Origin: Syntrophothermus lipocalidus DSM 12680
Lineage (GTDB): Bacteria; Bacillota; Syntrophomonadia; Syntrophomonadales; Syntrophothermaceae
Assembly: GCF_000092405.1 (NCBI RefSeq)
Contig: NC_014220.1
Location: 930,001-994,000 of the forward strand
Direction: 5' to 3'
Length of the DNA: 64,000 nucleotides
This document shows positions 24,744 through 33,271 of the stretch, piece after piece. The stretch's first letter is position 1, and each line of letters opens with the position of its first letter. Below the pieces are notes generated by a model. It made no database searches. It was not told the origin of the DNA and worked only from the letters and a program-made list of their open reading frames with translations. A program made the position numbers and the translations under genes.

Positions 24744-25480
24744 AGGACATACCCCCGTGGTGTTATCATTTTTCCGTGGGCGATATAGGTCGATTCATTG
24801 CCAATAATGATAACGGATGACATATCAGTGTCTACGGAAAGCATGGAGCCGAGATCTGTCAGGTCGGCTTTCTGATCGGACCGGCCTGCATTCTTTACTA
24901 TGCCGACAGGGGTTTCCGGTTTTTTGTATTTCGACAATATCTGCCACGCTTTCGTCAACTGTTGGGTACGGCCGTGGCTGCGGGGGTTATACAGGCAAAT
25001 AATCAAGTCGGCCTGGGCACATAGCTCGAGCCGGAGGCGGATCTTTTCCCAAGGGGTGAGAAGATCACTCAGGCTTATGACTGCGAAATCGTGCATCAAA
25101 GGCGCTCCTAAAACCGCCGCTGCGATGCTGGCCGCGGTCACCCCGGGCACTACCCGGATAGGTATGTGTCGATTTCTTTTTTGGGCAACTTCCAGCATTA
25201 TACCTGCCATTCCGTATATCCCCGGGTCTCCGCTACTGACCAGGGCTACCTTGCAACCGGCCTCTGCCAGGTCCAATGCTTGATGGCAGCGATCTACTTC
25301 CTTGCGCATTCCCGAGCTTATTACCTTCTTGCCGGCAGTGAGGTTGGCTATCAAGGCCGTGTAAGTTTTGTACCCTATTATTACGTCGCTTTCCTCGATG
25401 GCCTGCCGCGCTTCTTGGGTCAAAGAGTCTTCGCTTCCCGAACCCAGGCCTACAACCAGTATCTCGCCTTGTTTTTTCAT
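24740..25480 (-). CDS. cbiH: Cobalt-precorrin-3B C17-methyltransferase
   Basis: CbiH methylates C17 and drives ring contraction in the anaerobic B12 pathway. The 246-aa protein has the tetrapyrrole methylase N-terminus VVGLGSGSEDSLTQEARQAI, ALVSSGDPGIYGMAGI (residues ~80-95) and RVVPGVTAASIAAAVLGAPLMHDF. ATG start overlaps the cbiG stop by 4 bp. Confidence 0.93.
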   Translation of the reverse strand: MKKQGEILVVGLGSGSEDSLTQEARQAIEESDVIIGYKTYTALIANLTAGKKVISSGMRKEVDRCHQALDLAEAGCKVALVSSGDPGIYGMAGIMLEVAQKRNRHIPIRVVPGVTAASIAAAVLGAPLMHDFAVISLSDLLTPWEKIRLRLELCAQADLIICLYNPRSHGRTQQLTKAWQILSKYKKPETPVGIVKNAGRSDQKADLTDLGSMLSVDTDMSSVIIIGNESTYIAHGKMITPRGYVL

Positions 25481-26595
25481 GGCATCTGTCCTTCTTCCGA
25501 ATTCCGATTATTGGCATCATGCGGCGTTTCTTCAAAGACCGCTACCGTGACTCCGCCGTATACCGTCTTTCCGAGTACGAGCTCAGGTTCGCGACCTGAC
25601 AGGTATGCGGCCGGTTCACAAACAGATCCTACTCCCACCTTGGATTTAACCAAACGGGAAAACGAGAACCTTTTCTCCACCCGAGCAATATCCTCGGCTG
25701 TCACGAACTCCAGGGGCAGCCCTAAATCGGCAGCAGCTTCTACGAGGTTAGTCTCGTAGCGTTTAAGCTCGATGGTCGCCAAACACTTGACTGCTGAGAG
25801 ACTGCGATCGGCTGCTTTCAGACTTTCGCGTATCGCGAACACGATGTTGTCTTTCGATATACCCCGCCTGCACCCGACTCCGACGATGACAGTACAGGGA
25901 CGGATAACGAGCACTGGGTTTGAGAATCGGGGGAGGTTGGCACGGGTACTGATGACGAACGCCGCGGCGAATGAAGCGGTATCTGTGCTTTCTGATACAG
26001 GTACAACCTTGACATTGGACGGGAATTCTAATTGTTCCAGGTAGTGAAGGCGATCGACCATTGCCAGAACCTTGTCCCCGTTGACCATCGCAGCCATCAC
26101 CTGCTTTACCTCATCCCAGTTTTCAACGCGCCAACCTCGGGACACGGCTAATTCGTCAAGCGCAGGAATCTTAAGGGAATCGGAGGCAGTGGTGATAACC
26201 GGCGTTGCCCCCAGGGCCGCTGCCAGTCTGCGGGCTATTTCATTGGCTTTCCCTAAGTGACCAGACAGTAGACTGATGACGAACTGGCCTTGGTTGTCGA
26301 TGACCAGGACTGCCGGGTCAGTCTTCTTGTCTTTAATCTCGCCTGCAATAGCCCGGACGGCAATGCCAGCCGCAGTAACAAATACCATGCAAGAGGCGTT
26401 GCCAAAGCTCTCTGCCATTAGTGCCTTAAAATCCCCGTTGATCGGGGATTCGCCTTCCTCCCTTCGGGCAAAACGGGAGGGAAGGTGGAGTCGCACGGTT
26501 TGGCCTCCATCTGCCAGCACCTGCCTTACTTTTCTGGCCACATTAGCCGCGGGTTCGCTGAGAGCGATGACATGGGCCGGTCTACTCTCCATCAC
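25477..26595 (-). CDS. cbiG: Cobalt-precorrin-5A hydrolase CbiG
   Basis: CbiG opens the delta-lactone of cobalt-precorrin-5A, releasing acetaldehyde. It shows the N-terminal domain, a central ASCMVFVTAAGIAVRAIAGEIKDKKTDPAVLVID and the C-terminal CbiG domain with VIVGVGCRRGISKDNIVFAIRESL. Length 372 aa is typical. Start is GTG 26595 or ATG 26592; both overlap the cbiF stop. Presence of cbiG with cbiD marks the oxygen-independent pathway. Confidence 0.92.
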   Translation of the reverse strand: MMESRPAHVIALSEPAANVARKVRQVLADGGQTVRLHLPSRFARREEGESPINGDFKALMAESFGNASCMVFVTAAGIAVRAIAGEIKDKKTDPAVLVIDNQGQFVISLLSGHLGKANEIARRLAAALGATPVITTASDSLKIPALDELAVSRGWRVENWDEVKQVMAAMVNGDKVLAMVDRLHYLEQLEFPSNVKVVPVSESTDTASFAAAFVISTRANLPRFSNPVLVIRPCTVIVGVGCRRGISKDNIVFAIRESLKAADRSLSAVKCLATIELKRYETNLVEAAADLGLPLEFVTAEDIARVEKRFSFSRLVKSKVGVGSVCEPAAYLSGREPELVLGKTVYGGVTVAVFEETPHDANNRNSEEGQMP

Positions 26596-27377
26596 GCTTC
26601 ATTCCCTTCGGGCGTACTCTTGCTCCGGCGAAAGCCATGTGTAAACCCGGGATGGTAAAGCTCAGAGCGCCCATAATAGTCCCCCAAAAAATCACCTACC
26701 AGTATAAGGGCCGTTTTTTCAATCCCCGAATCCGCGACGCGAGTTGCGATGTCAGCCAGCGTGCCCCTTATAATAAGCTCATCCTGCCAGGTAGCCCTAT
26801 AAACCACTGCTGCCGGAGTTGATAGGGGATACCCTTTTGTGAGTTCTTGGACTACTTCGTCGATCATGGCGGTGCTGAGAAATATGACCGTAGAAGCCCG
26901 GTGGGTGGCGAGTTCTGCTAGGCTCTGTCCGGGCGGGACCGGCGTCCTGCCTTCTTTTCGGGTGAGGATTACGGTCTGGGATACGCCGGGAACGGTGTAC
27001 TCCAGGTTCATAACTGCTGCCGCCCCCAAAAACGAGCTTACACCTGGGACTACCTCAAAAGGGATTCCCCTTTCCCGTAAGCATTCGATCTGTTCTCTTA
27101 TCGCCCCGAATATGCTGGGGTCGCCGGTATGAACCCTGGCTACCACTGAGCCCTTTTTAACAGCTTGTTCCATGACCAGGATTATTTCTTCCAGGGTCAT
27201 GTGGGCGCTGTTATACACAATCGATGCCGGTTTGCGGTCCGCCAGTACCGACGGGTTGACCAGTGAGCCCGCATACACGATTACGTCGGCCTGCTCGATA
27301 ATTTTTTTCCCTTTGACGGTTATCAGCTCCGGGTCTCCCGGCCCCGCCCCGACAAAATACACCTTACCTAATTTCAT
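26592..27377 (-). CDS. cbiF: Cobalt-precorrin-4 C11-methyltransferase
   Basis: Tetrapyrrole methylase acting on C11. Seen: KVYFVGAGPGDPELITVKGKKII at the start, YAGSLVNPSVL, ARVHTGDPSIFGAIREQ and VPGVSSFLGAAAVMNLEYTVPGVSQTVILTR. The open frame continues to 27467 through repeat DNA, but ATG 27377 with GGAAGGG upstream gives the canonical 261 aa. It is separated from cbiT by 431 bp of repeats, unlike the other tightly packed cbi genes. Confidence 0.93.
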   Translation of the reverse strand: MKLGKVYFVGAGPGDPELITVKGKKIIEQADVIVYAGSLVNPSVLADRKPASIVYNSAHMTLEEIILVMEQAVKKGSVVARVHTGDPSIFGAIREQIECLRERGIPFEVVPGVSSFLGAAAVMNLEYTVPGVSQTVILTRKEGRTPVPPGQSLAELATHRASTVIFLSTAMIDEVVQELTKGYPLSTPAAVVYRATWQDELIIRGTLADIATRVADSGIEKTALILVGDFLGDYYGRSELYHPGFTHGFRRSKSTPEGNEA

Positions 27378-27407
27378 GTTTTTCGACCCTTCCTGTTTCG
27401 AAAATAG

Positions 27408-27446
27408 CCACTGATGAACACGGATTAACACAGATTTACACTGATT
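27408..27446. repeat. Dispersed repeat fragment (CTGATGAACACGGATTAAC type)
   Basis: Reads CCACTGATGAACACGGATT then AACACAGATTTACACTGATT. It belongs to a sequence type seen in intergenic DNA of many bacteria, and shares 15 of 17 bases with 2938-2954 in reverse orientation. It occupies the start of the 431-bp gap between cbiT and cbiF. Confidence 0.5.
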
Positions 27447-27468
27447 ATACCTGAAATGTACAACCACA

Positions 27469-27520
27469 GAGGAGTGTTAGGCAGGCGAGGAGTCTTGGAG
27501 CGAGCCGGCTAACACTCCTC
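27469..27520. repeat. 52-bp inverted-repeat element, short derivative of the 47036-47438 element
   Basis: GAGGAGTGTTAG and CTAACACTCCTC are perfect 12-bp arms. The interior GCAGGCGAGGAGTCTTGGAG plus CGAGCCGGCTAACACTCCTC is almost identical (one change) to the right end of the large element at 47399-47437. It therefore looks like an internally deleted copy that retains both ends. Confidence 0.7.
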
Positions 27521-27540
27521 GAAGAAGCTCTCTACGCAAG

Positions 27541-27784
27541 TATTTTCATCCTCTAGTGGTGACACCGCTAGGTGTCATGGGAGTTTGTTCCGAAAATCTG
27601 GTCATAGATTCACACAGACCCGGCACTCAGCTGGCCGAAATTGCAATATGCCAGCTTGTTCTGACAACGCTATTCACTAATCAAGGCTTGAGCTGAGTGC
27701 CGGGCAGATGAACACTGATATGCCTGGCGACTTAAAAAAGACAGACATTTTCGCATATCTAGTGGCGACACCGAGGGTGTCATA
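27541..27784. repeat. Palindrome cluster in the cbiT-cbiF gap
   Basis: Two related hairpins, TGACACC-GCTA-GGTGTCA (27560-27577) and GACACC-GAG-GGTGTC (27767-27781), each preceded by CTAGTGG, flank a long inverted repeat CCCGGCACTCAGCT ... AGCTGAGTGCCGGG (27619-27632, 27691-27704). Inside is another pair AGCTGGC/GCCAGCT. The CCGGCACTCAG arms recur at 47151-47233, and 27541-27563 recurs inverted at about 47006-47027. No coding frame is supported here. Confidence 0.7.
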
Positions 27785-27808
27785 AGGGTATTTGTTATCA
27801 CTAGCGGG

Positions 27809-28408
27809 TTAAGTGGACTGGACTCCCGATACAATAAATACGGGGTTCAAACCTTCCAGCATGTGATACCTGCCTTGCGATTTCAAGCGGGTGATAGTGA
27901 CCCCTACCCCTTCTATCCCGTGAAATCCCATTTCGCGCAGGCAATTCAAGCTGTGGTAAAGGGTTTCCACGGTTGCGCAGGTCAGTACAACTACCCCAGC
28001 CGGACAGAGCCTGTTCTTTACAACCTCCAATATGGCAGCCAGTTCACCCCCGCTTCCACCTATTACCACCCGGTCCGGCGAGGGCAAAGCGAGCAAAGCT
28101 TCCGGAGCTCTGCCGGCAACGATAGACAGGTTATTGGCCGCGAACTTTACCTGATTGGAACGGATCAGTTCGACGGCTTCAGGACGATATTCCACGGCAT
28201 AAACTGTACCCTTGGCTGCGCTCAGGGCAGCTTCTACCGAAATAGATCCCGTGCCTGCTCCTACATCCCACACCACTGAATTATTTTTCAACCGCAGCTT
28301 GCTGAGAACGATGGTTCGCACCTCGGCCTTAGTCATAGGCACGTTGCCTCTCACGAACATATCGTCCGGTATTCCCGGGGTCATAATTTTTTCTTCACTG
28401 TTACTCAT
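27809..28408 (-). CDS. cbiT: Cobalt-precorrin-6B (C15) methyltransferase/decarboxylase subunit CbiT
   Basis: CbiT methylates C15 and decarboxylates the C12 acetate. The N-terminal GIPDDMFVRGNVPMTKAEVR and class-I SAM motif VVWDVGAGTGSISVEAAL (residues ~45-62) are diagnostic. The 199-aa frame overlaps cbiE by 8 bp; in some species the two are fused as CobL. Confidence 0.93.
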   Translation of the reverse strand: MSNSEEKIMTPGIPDDMFVRGNVPMTKAEVRTIVLSKLRLKNNSVVWDVGAGTGSISVEAALSAAKGTVYAVEYRPEAVELIRSNQVKFAANNLSIVAGRAPEALLALPSPDRVVIGGSGGELAAILEVVKNRLCPAGVVVLTCATVETLYHSLNCLREMGFHGIEGVGVTITRLKSQGRYHMLEGLNPVFIVSGVQST

Positions 28409-29027
28409 CTTCGATCACAACCACGCACATCCCGTCAAAATCCACTTGGCTAATCAACTCGGGAGAACCTGTAATTATGAGCTCGCCAGGCCAAGACAGA
28501 CGAGAGCCGACGGTTATCCTTTTGTCTTTGAGCCCCGCCCGGACCAAACTTCGGGCGATGGCAGACGGGGTATTTGAGTTGTCGGTCAGGACCGCCAACA
28601 GCCTCGTATTCCTGACCTTGGACAACAGATCAACATCTTGGCGTCCGTGCATGCTTACAACCTCGCAATCATGCCATGAACGTTTCAGTTTGGCAAACAG
28701 GTACTGGACAGAACTTATGCCCGGAATCACCTCTATATCGTTGTCCGGAAAACGGGTTTTCAACAGGGGCAGCAGGCTGAAAATGCCGGGGTCTCCCGAT
28801 ACTAAGAACCCGACTCGTTTGCCTTGTTTATACCATGTTTCTGCGGACAACAAGACCGGCTCGAGGTTACCGGTGAGTTCTATGAGGTGGCCTTGAGGCT
28901 TATCAAAGAGATTCAAGTACCGGCGAGCCCCTACCAGCACGTCGCACTTATTTGCAGTTTTGAAAGCTACGGGCAAGATATAGTCGGGATTGCCCGGACC
29001 CATACCTATTACGAACAGGCTAGACAT
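28401..29027 (-). CDS. cbiE: Cobalt-precorrin-7 (C5)-methyltransferase CbiE
   Basis: Tetrapyrrole methylase acting on C5. N-terminal SSLFVIGMGPGNPDYILP, GFLVSGDPGIFSLLPLL, VIPGISSVQYLFAKL and the C-terminal VGSRLSWPGELIITGS are family features. GGGAGGAG 7 nt before ATG 29027 sets the start (208 aa) rather than 29057. It overlaps cbiD by 8 bp. Confidence 0.92.
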   Translation of the reverse strand: MSSLFVIGMGPGNPDYILPVAFKTANKCDVLVGARRYLNLFDKPQGHLIELTGNLEPVLLSAETWYKQGKRVGFLVSGDPGIFSLLPLLKTRFPDNDIEVIPGISSVQYLFAKLKRSWHDCEVVSMHGRQDVDLLSKVRNTRLLAVLTDNSNTPSAIARSLVRAGLKDKRITVGSRLSWPGELIITGSPELISQVDFDGMCVVVIEDE

Positions 29028-30138
29028 GTAAAAACTCCTCCCAGAGTTGCTTGCCAACAGTATCCATTGCTAGAAGGCTCTCTTTCCCTGCATAAACTAT
29101 CGTTCCCACGCTAACGCGACTCTGAAGTCTTTGCCTGCACCTCGCGCTGACGCGTTCCGCGACGAACTGGTAAACGCCCTCGAGGCCCCGTTCTCGTATG
29201 ATATCTAAAGCTGCATCAGTGGTGGGACAGTCCAGCAACTGAGCTATTGTATCCCTGTCAGCACCGTGCAAAGAAGCGAAGGCAGATAATATCTCCATCC
29301 TGGCATCAGCCACCCGGCTGTGGGTGTGAAATATGCCTCCTGCTATCTTTATCAGCTTGCCGATATGACCGACTATTAGCAAGTCCTCGAATCCCTGTTC
29401 AAGGCAGGAATCGAGCAGGGAACCGATAAAGTTACTGGATATAACCACCATCTCGTGAGGTAAGCCCAGTTTGGTAGTCGCGAATTTTTCCCCGTATTTT
29501 CCAGGGACTAATACCGCTTGTTTGCAGCCACTGGCTGCAAGGACCTTGACCTTAAGGATTAAGGCTTCTTTCAGGGCTTCCTCTGACATGGGTTCCACTA
29601 TACCGGTGGTACCCAAAATGGACAGTCCCCCCTCAATTCCCAAACGGGGGTTAAAGGTTTTTTCGGCGACTTCTTTTCCGCCCGGAATGAATATAGTGAC
29701 ATCTGCCCCTTGACCTGGTGGCAGCTCGGTCCTAACCGCATCCAGTATCATACGGCGAGGAACCGGGTTAATGGCTGGTTCCCCGACGGCGATACCTAAC
29801 CCCGGCTTGGTTACGACGCCGACTCCTTCGCCGGCGTAGATGTCGATCCGCGCGTGGACAGCAAAGGACACCTTGGCGAAAACGTCGAGACCGGTTGTAA
29901 CATCGGGGTCATCTCCCCCGTCTTTGCGCACGGAACACATAGCCCAATCAGGCTGTATGATGACGTTGTCCACCGCAAGCTGGAGCTTAATTCCAGCCGG
30001 CACCTCGATTTCAATGGTTTCCAGCGGTACTCCGGTCACGAGCATCCTGGTGGCGGCCTGGGCAGCCGCTGCCGCGCAAGAGCCCGTAGTATAACCCTTT
30101 CTGAGCTTTCGTCCATTTACCGTAACGTAATGATTCAT
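29020..30138 (-). CDS. cbiD: Cobalt-precorrin-5B C1-methyltransferase CbiD
   Basis: CbiD methylates C1 in the anaerobic pathway and is unrelated to the other methylases. The N-terminal LRKGYTTGSCAAAAAQAA and later VTKPGLGIAVGEPAINPVPR, SILGTTGIVEPMSEEALK and VGHIGKLIKIAGGIFHTHSR are diagnostic. Length 372 aa is normal; 4-bp overlap with cbiC. Confidence 0.95.
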   Translation of the reverse strand: MNHYVTVNGRKLRKGYTTGSCAAAAAQAATRMLVTGVPLETIEIEVPAGIKLQLAVDNVIIQPDWAMCSVRKDGGDDPDVTTGLDVFAKVSFAVHARIDIYAGEGVGVVTKPGLGIAVGEPAINPVPRRMILDAVRTELPPGQGADVTIFIPGGKEVAEKTFNPRLGIEGGLSILGTTGIVEPMSEEALKEALILKVKVLAASGCKQAVLVPGKYGEKFATTKLGLPHEMVVISSNFIGSLLDSCLEQGFEDLLIVGHIGKLIKIAGGIFHTHSRVADARMEILSAFASLHGADRDTIAQLLDCPTTDAALDIIRERGLEGVYQFVAERVSARCRQRLQSRVSVGTIVYAGKESLLAMDTVGKQLWEEFLHV

Positions 30139-30779
30139 ACCTGAGGTTCGACCTCGCCGTTTGACGCCAAATGTAAAAGCGCATTAACGACGGCTGCGGC
30201 CACATTACTACCTCCTTTGCGCCCCCTAGTAATGATGTAAGGGATTGACGTATGGCGGAGGGCTTCTTTGGCTTCGGTAGCTCCAACAAACCCCACCGGG
30301 ACTCCAATTACTACCGCCGGATTGATCATTTGCTGTTCATGCAAAGAAATAAGTTCGAATAAGGCAGTGGGCGCGTTACCCACCGCGAAGATCCGGTTAC
30401 GGGGATCATCTGAGGCAGCCCGCATGGCCACCATAGCCCGGGTAATACCTAGGCTACGGGCTGTTTCTTCTACTTCCGGCAGGTCGATGAAGCACGAGAC
30501 TCCGATTCCAAACCGTTCCAACATGTTACGGTTAACCCCTGCCTTGGCCATATTGGTGTCGGTTACGATATGGCATCCTGATCTAAGCGCAGTAACCGCG
30601 GCCTCAATAGCTCCTGGACTTATTTCGGTTATGTCGGCAAAGGTGAAGTCGGCGGTAGTATGAATCATCCTGGTGATTATTCTGGTTTCAGCCTCGGTCC
30701 AAGAGCGTTGCCCCAGTTCTTTCCGGATGATTTCGAAGCTCTTCTGTTCGATACTGCTCGGAGATTTTAAAAAGGTCAA
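30135..30779 (-). CDS. cbiC: Cobalt-precorrin-8 methylmutase CbiC
   Basis: CbiC moves a methyl group from C11 to C12, giving cobyrinate. Features: SIEQKSFEIIRKELG, RMIHTTADF with the catalytic His (residue ~40), TDTNMAKAGV and PVGFVGATEAKEAL near the C-terminus. Length 214 aa is normal. cbiL lies 7 bp upstream. Confidence 0.94.
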   Translation of the reverse strand: MTFLKSPSSIEQKSFEIIRKELGQRSWTEAETRIITRMIHTTADFTFADITEISPGAIEAAVTALRSGCHIVTDTNMAKAGVNRNMLERFGIGVSCFIDLPEVEETARSLGITRAMVAMRAASDDPRNRIFAVGNAPTALFELISLHEQQMINPAVVIGVPVGFVGATEAKEALRHTSIPYIITRGRKGGSNVAAAVVNALLHLASNGEVEPQV

Positions 30780-30786
30780 GATGTAT

Positions 30787-31488
30787 TCACCTCTTTTTGC
30801 GCGCTATTATTAAGGACAAATAGTTGACATTACAACCCCGAATCTCATCTAAGTCATACACGATCTGTTCATTGTCTAACCCCAGGCGAGAGACAAAAAC
30901 CGCTGTTTCCTTCATGCCCGCTCTTTCAAGCCTTTCTATCAAAGATGAACAATCGCCTTTAACCTTCATGAAGACCACGGTATCGAAGGCGTCGAGAATA
31001 GGCTGGATATCAGTATGAGCGTACACCGCAGGCACGATTGCTATTCGTTCGTTCTTCTCGGCCAGGGATACTCCGGTTTTCGAACAGGCAGCTGTTACCG
31101 AACTGATGCCCGGTATGGTTTGGGCGTCTATGCCCCGGCGTTTCAGTTCTTGCAAGAGATACACGTACGTAGAATAGAACATGGGATCCCCCAAGGTCAC
31201 AAAACCGACATTCTTGCCGTTTCCAATGAGAATCCTGATTTCTTCGGCTACCGCAGCCGCGGATTCTTGCCAGATGGCAGGATCTTCTGACATAGGAAAG
31301 CGGCGAAAAAGAACTTCAACATTGTGGTTTAGCAAATCGCGGACGATATTGTAGGCGAGGCTTTCTTTTTCTTCGGCGGTAACCGGTGTTATGAGCACAT
31401 CAAGCAAACGAAGGGTCTTACAAGCCTTTAAAGTTAAGAGTTCCGGGTCCCCGCTCCCTACCCCTATTCCGTAAAAAACCCCCAACAA
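30787..31488 (-). CDS. cbiL: Cobalt-factor II C20-methyltransferase CbiL
   Basis: Methylates C20 of cobalt-factor II/precorrin-2. Seen: YGIGVGSGDPELLTLKACKTL at the start, VGFVTLGDPMFYSTYVYLL and TIPGISSVTAACSKTGVSLAEK. Start is TTG 31488 with GGGGGA 6 nt upstream; the next codon is also TTG. It follows cbiK by 23 bp. Confidence 0.92.
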   Translation of the reverse strand: MLGVFYGIGVGSGDPELLTLKACKTLRLLDVLITPVTAEEKESLAYNIVRDLLNHNVEVLFRRFPMSEDPAIWQESAAAVAEEIRILIGNGKNVGFVTLGDPMFYSTYVYLLQELKRRGIDAQTIPGISSVTAACSKTGVSLAEKNERIAIVPAVYAHTDIQPILDAFDTVVFMKVKGDCSSLIERLERAGMKETAVFVSRLGLDNEQIVYDLDEIRGCNVNYLSLIIARKKR

Positions 31489-31511
31489 GTCCGATCCCCC
31501 TTCGCTCTGTG

Positions 31512-32345
31512 TTACAACTCCAGCTCCATCAGGTCTTCGTAGTTACCCGACACGGCTTCGGCTACCCGTTTTACAAACAGGTTTTGAAAAGCCTCGACTT
31601 CACCTAAGCCGTGCGTCCATACCTGCACCCTGTAACCATGCCGCTCCAAAACACTTTTCCAGGAGGATTCATCATCTCCGGCCATATCGCGAAATACATG
31701 TTCACCTGCAACCAGCATAAATGGCATCAAAGTAACCTTTTTTACGCTCTTTTGGTCCAATTGGTCTACGACCTGATAAAGGTCGGGACACCCTTCTACC
31801 GTAGCCAGGTGCACCCGGTCAGCTCCCAGTTTTCTTAAAGTCCACTCAAAACAGAAGTAACACCCGTTAGCTGGATCCCAGCTCCCGTGTGCCATTAGAA
31901 TCACCGCCTGTCCCTCACCGGTTTGGGGCAGCTGCGGGAGCAACGCCAGGGCGGCTTCTTCATAGTCGTCAGGGGATTTCTCAGTCTTGGCGAAATACAA
32001 AAGAGGTCGTCCCAGGCTTACCCGTTCGAAACTATCATGGTAGCGGCGAATGGCCCGTAAAAGCTTCTTCCATTCCAGACCGGGAATAATGTGTAAGGGT
32101 TGAATAACTACATGTTTTACGCCTTCGGTTTTTAGGGCCTCGAGGGCTTCTAAAGGATTCTCGACGTTGATCGAGTCCCTTTCCCATAGCCTTCTTATTA
32201 CCATCTCTGCAGTAAAGGCCAGCCTGGTTTCAAATTCCGGAAAAGCTTGTTTGATCTTGGTCACGACACTGTCAATGGCATTCTGCCTCGCCGCAGCGTA
32301 TGTGGTTCCGAAGGCTGCTACCAGTATCGCTTTCTTTTGGTTCAT
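31512..32345 (-). CDS. cbiK: Sirohydrochlorin cobaltochelatase CbiK
   Basis: CbiK inserts Co2+ into sirohydrochlorin, the first step peculiar to the anaerobic route. The 277-aa protein has AILVAAFGTTYAAARQNAI, VVIQPLHIIPGLEW, the His153 motif LMAHGS and a second metal His in MLVAGEHVFRDMAGD (~213). The long form is distinct from the small CbiX chelatase. It directly follows the cobalt transporter genes, linking uptake and insertion. Confidence 0.94.
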   Translation of the reverse strand: MNQKKAILVAAFGTTYAAARQNAIDSVVTKIKQAFPEFETRLAFTAEMVIRRLWERDSINVENPLEALEALKTEGVKHVVIQPLHIIPGLEWKKLLRAIRRYHDSFERVSLGRPLLYFAKTEKSPDDYEEAALALLPQLPQTGEGQAVILMAHGSWDPANGCYFCFEWTLRKLGADRVHLATVEGCPDLYQVVDQLDQKSVKKVTLMPFMLVAGEHVFRDMAGDDESSWKSVLERHGYRVQVWTHGLGEVEAFQNLFVKRVAEAVSGNYEDLMELEL

Positions 32346-32373
32346 TACCTAATAGCCTCCTTTTTAGTTCGCA

Positions 32374-33258
32374 CTACGGGCGGCTCGCGATCCATTCCCG
32401 GACCTTCTTGGAAGGTGATTCGGTTGCGATTGCGCTTATCAGGTCCCGTATATGCCGCGGTCTTGGTAGCGAGGGCGGTATAAACCCGATCTTGAGCAAG
32501 CTTTCGTGAACGACGGTGACGACCGGGGGCTTGAGTCCGAACTCGAATAAGAGGTGAGGGTCTTGCGAAAGTTCTGAAAAGTCTCCCTCCCAAACGGTAG
32601 TCCCTCGATCCATGATTATGAAGTAATCAGCCCAGCTCCAGGCTAAATCTATGTCATGAGTGGTCATTACCAAGGTTACCCCTTGGCTATGCAACCTGTC
32701 GAGTTCCGAAAATAATGATTCTACACCAGCGGCGTCCAGGCCAGATGCAGGTTCGTCCAGGAGGATTACAGAGGGCCGCATGGCCAGAACCCCGGCTAGG
32801 GCGACCTTTTGCTTTTCCCCAAAGCTTAAGAACGGAACTGGGCGTTCCACCAGATGGCTAGCCCCCACCGCTTGCAGGGCCCACTTGACTCTATCTTCTA
32901 TCTCGTGCTTTAAAAGACCCGAGTTAGTTGGTCCGTACGCCACATCTTGATATACAGTCGGGCAGAATACCTGGGTGTCGGGGTTCTGCATCACTAACCC
33001 TACCCGGGAACGCAGATAGGTTAGGCCGGGTTTGGAATAATCCAGGGGTTTTTCTTGGAAAAGGACACGGCCTTGATGCGGACGTAACACGCCAGTCAGT
33101 GTCCACAACAGCGTGGATTTCCCGGCCCCGTTTTGTCCCATGATAACCGTCCTTTTACCTTCCGGTATGCAACAGTTTACATTCTTCAGTCCGTTAACTT
33201 GACCTGGATAACGGTAACTCAGGTCTTGGACCTCGAAGACGTATACTTCTTTCGTCAT
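32374..33258 (-). CDS. cbiO: Cobalt ECF transporter ATPase CbiO
   Basis: ABC ATPase powering cobalt uptake with CbiMNQ. Walker A MGQNGAGKST (residues ~40-49), signature LSFGEKQKVALAG (~146-158), Walker B VILLDEPASGLD and switch His in TTHDIDLAWSWAD. A C-terminal extension of ~60 residues follows the ATPase domain. It lies 13 bp after cbiQ. Confidence 0.93.
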   Translation of the reverse strand: MTKEVYVFEVQDLSYRYPGQVNGLKNVNCCIPEGKRTVIMGQNGAGKSTLLWTLTGVLRPHQGRVLFQEKPLDYSKPGLTYLRSRVGLVMQNPDTQVFCPTVYQDVAYGPTNSGLLKHEIEDRVKWALQAVGASHLVERPVPFLSFGEKQKVALAGVLAMRPSVILLDEPASGLDAAGVESLFSELDRLHSQGVTLVMTTHDIDLAWSWADYFIIMDRGTTVWEGDFSELSQDPHLLFEFGLKPPVVTVVHESLLKIGFIPPSLPRPRHIRDLISAIATESPSKKVREWIASRP

Positions 33259-33271
33259 TTATATCCCTCAC

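Noticed and set aside
27469-27784. CRISPR-like array
   Set aside because: The repeats are palindromic, unevenly spaced and of different kinds; there are no spacers of constant length and no cas genes.
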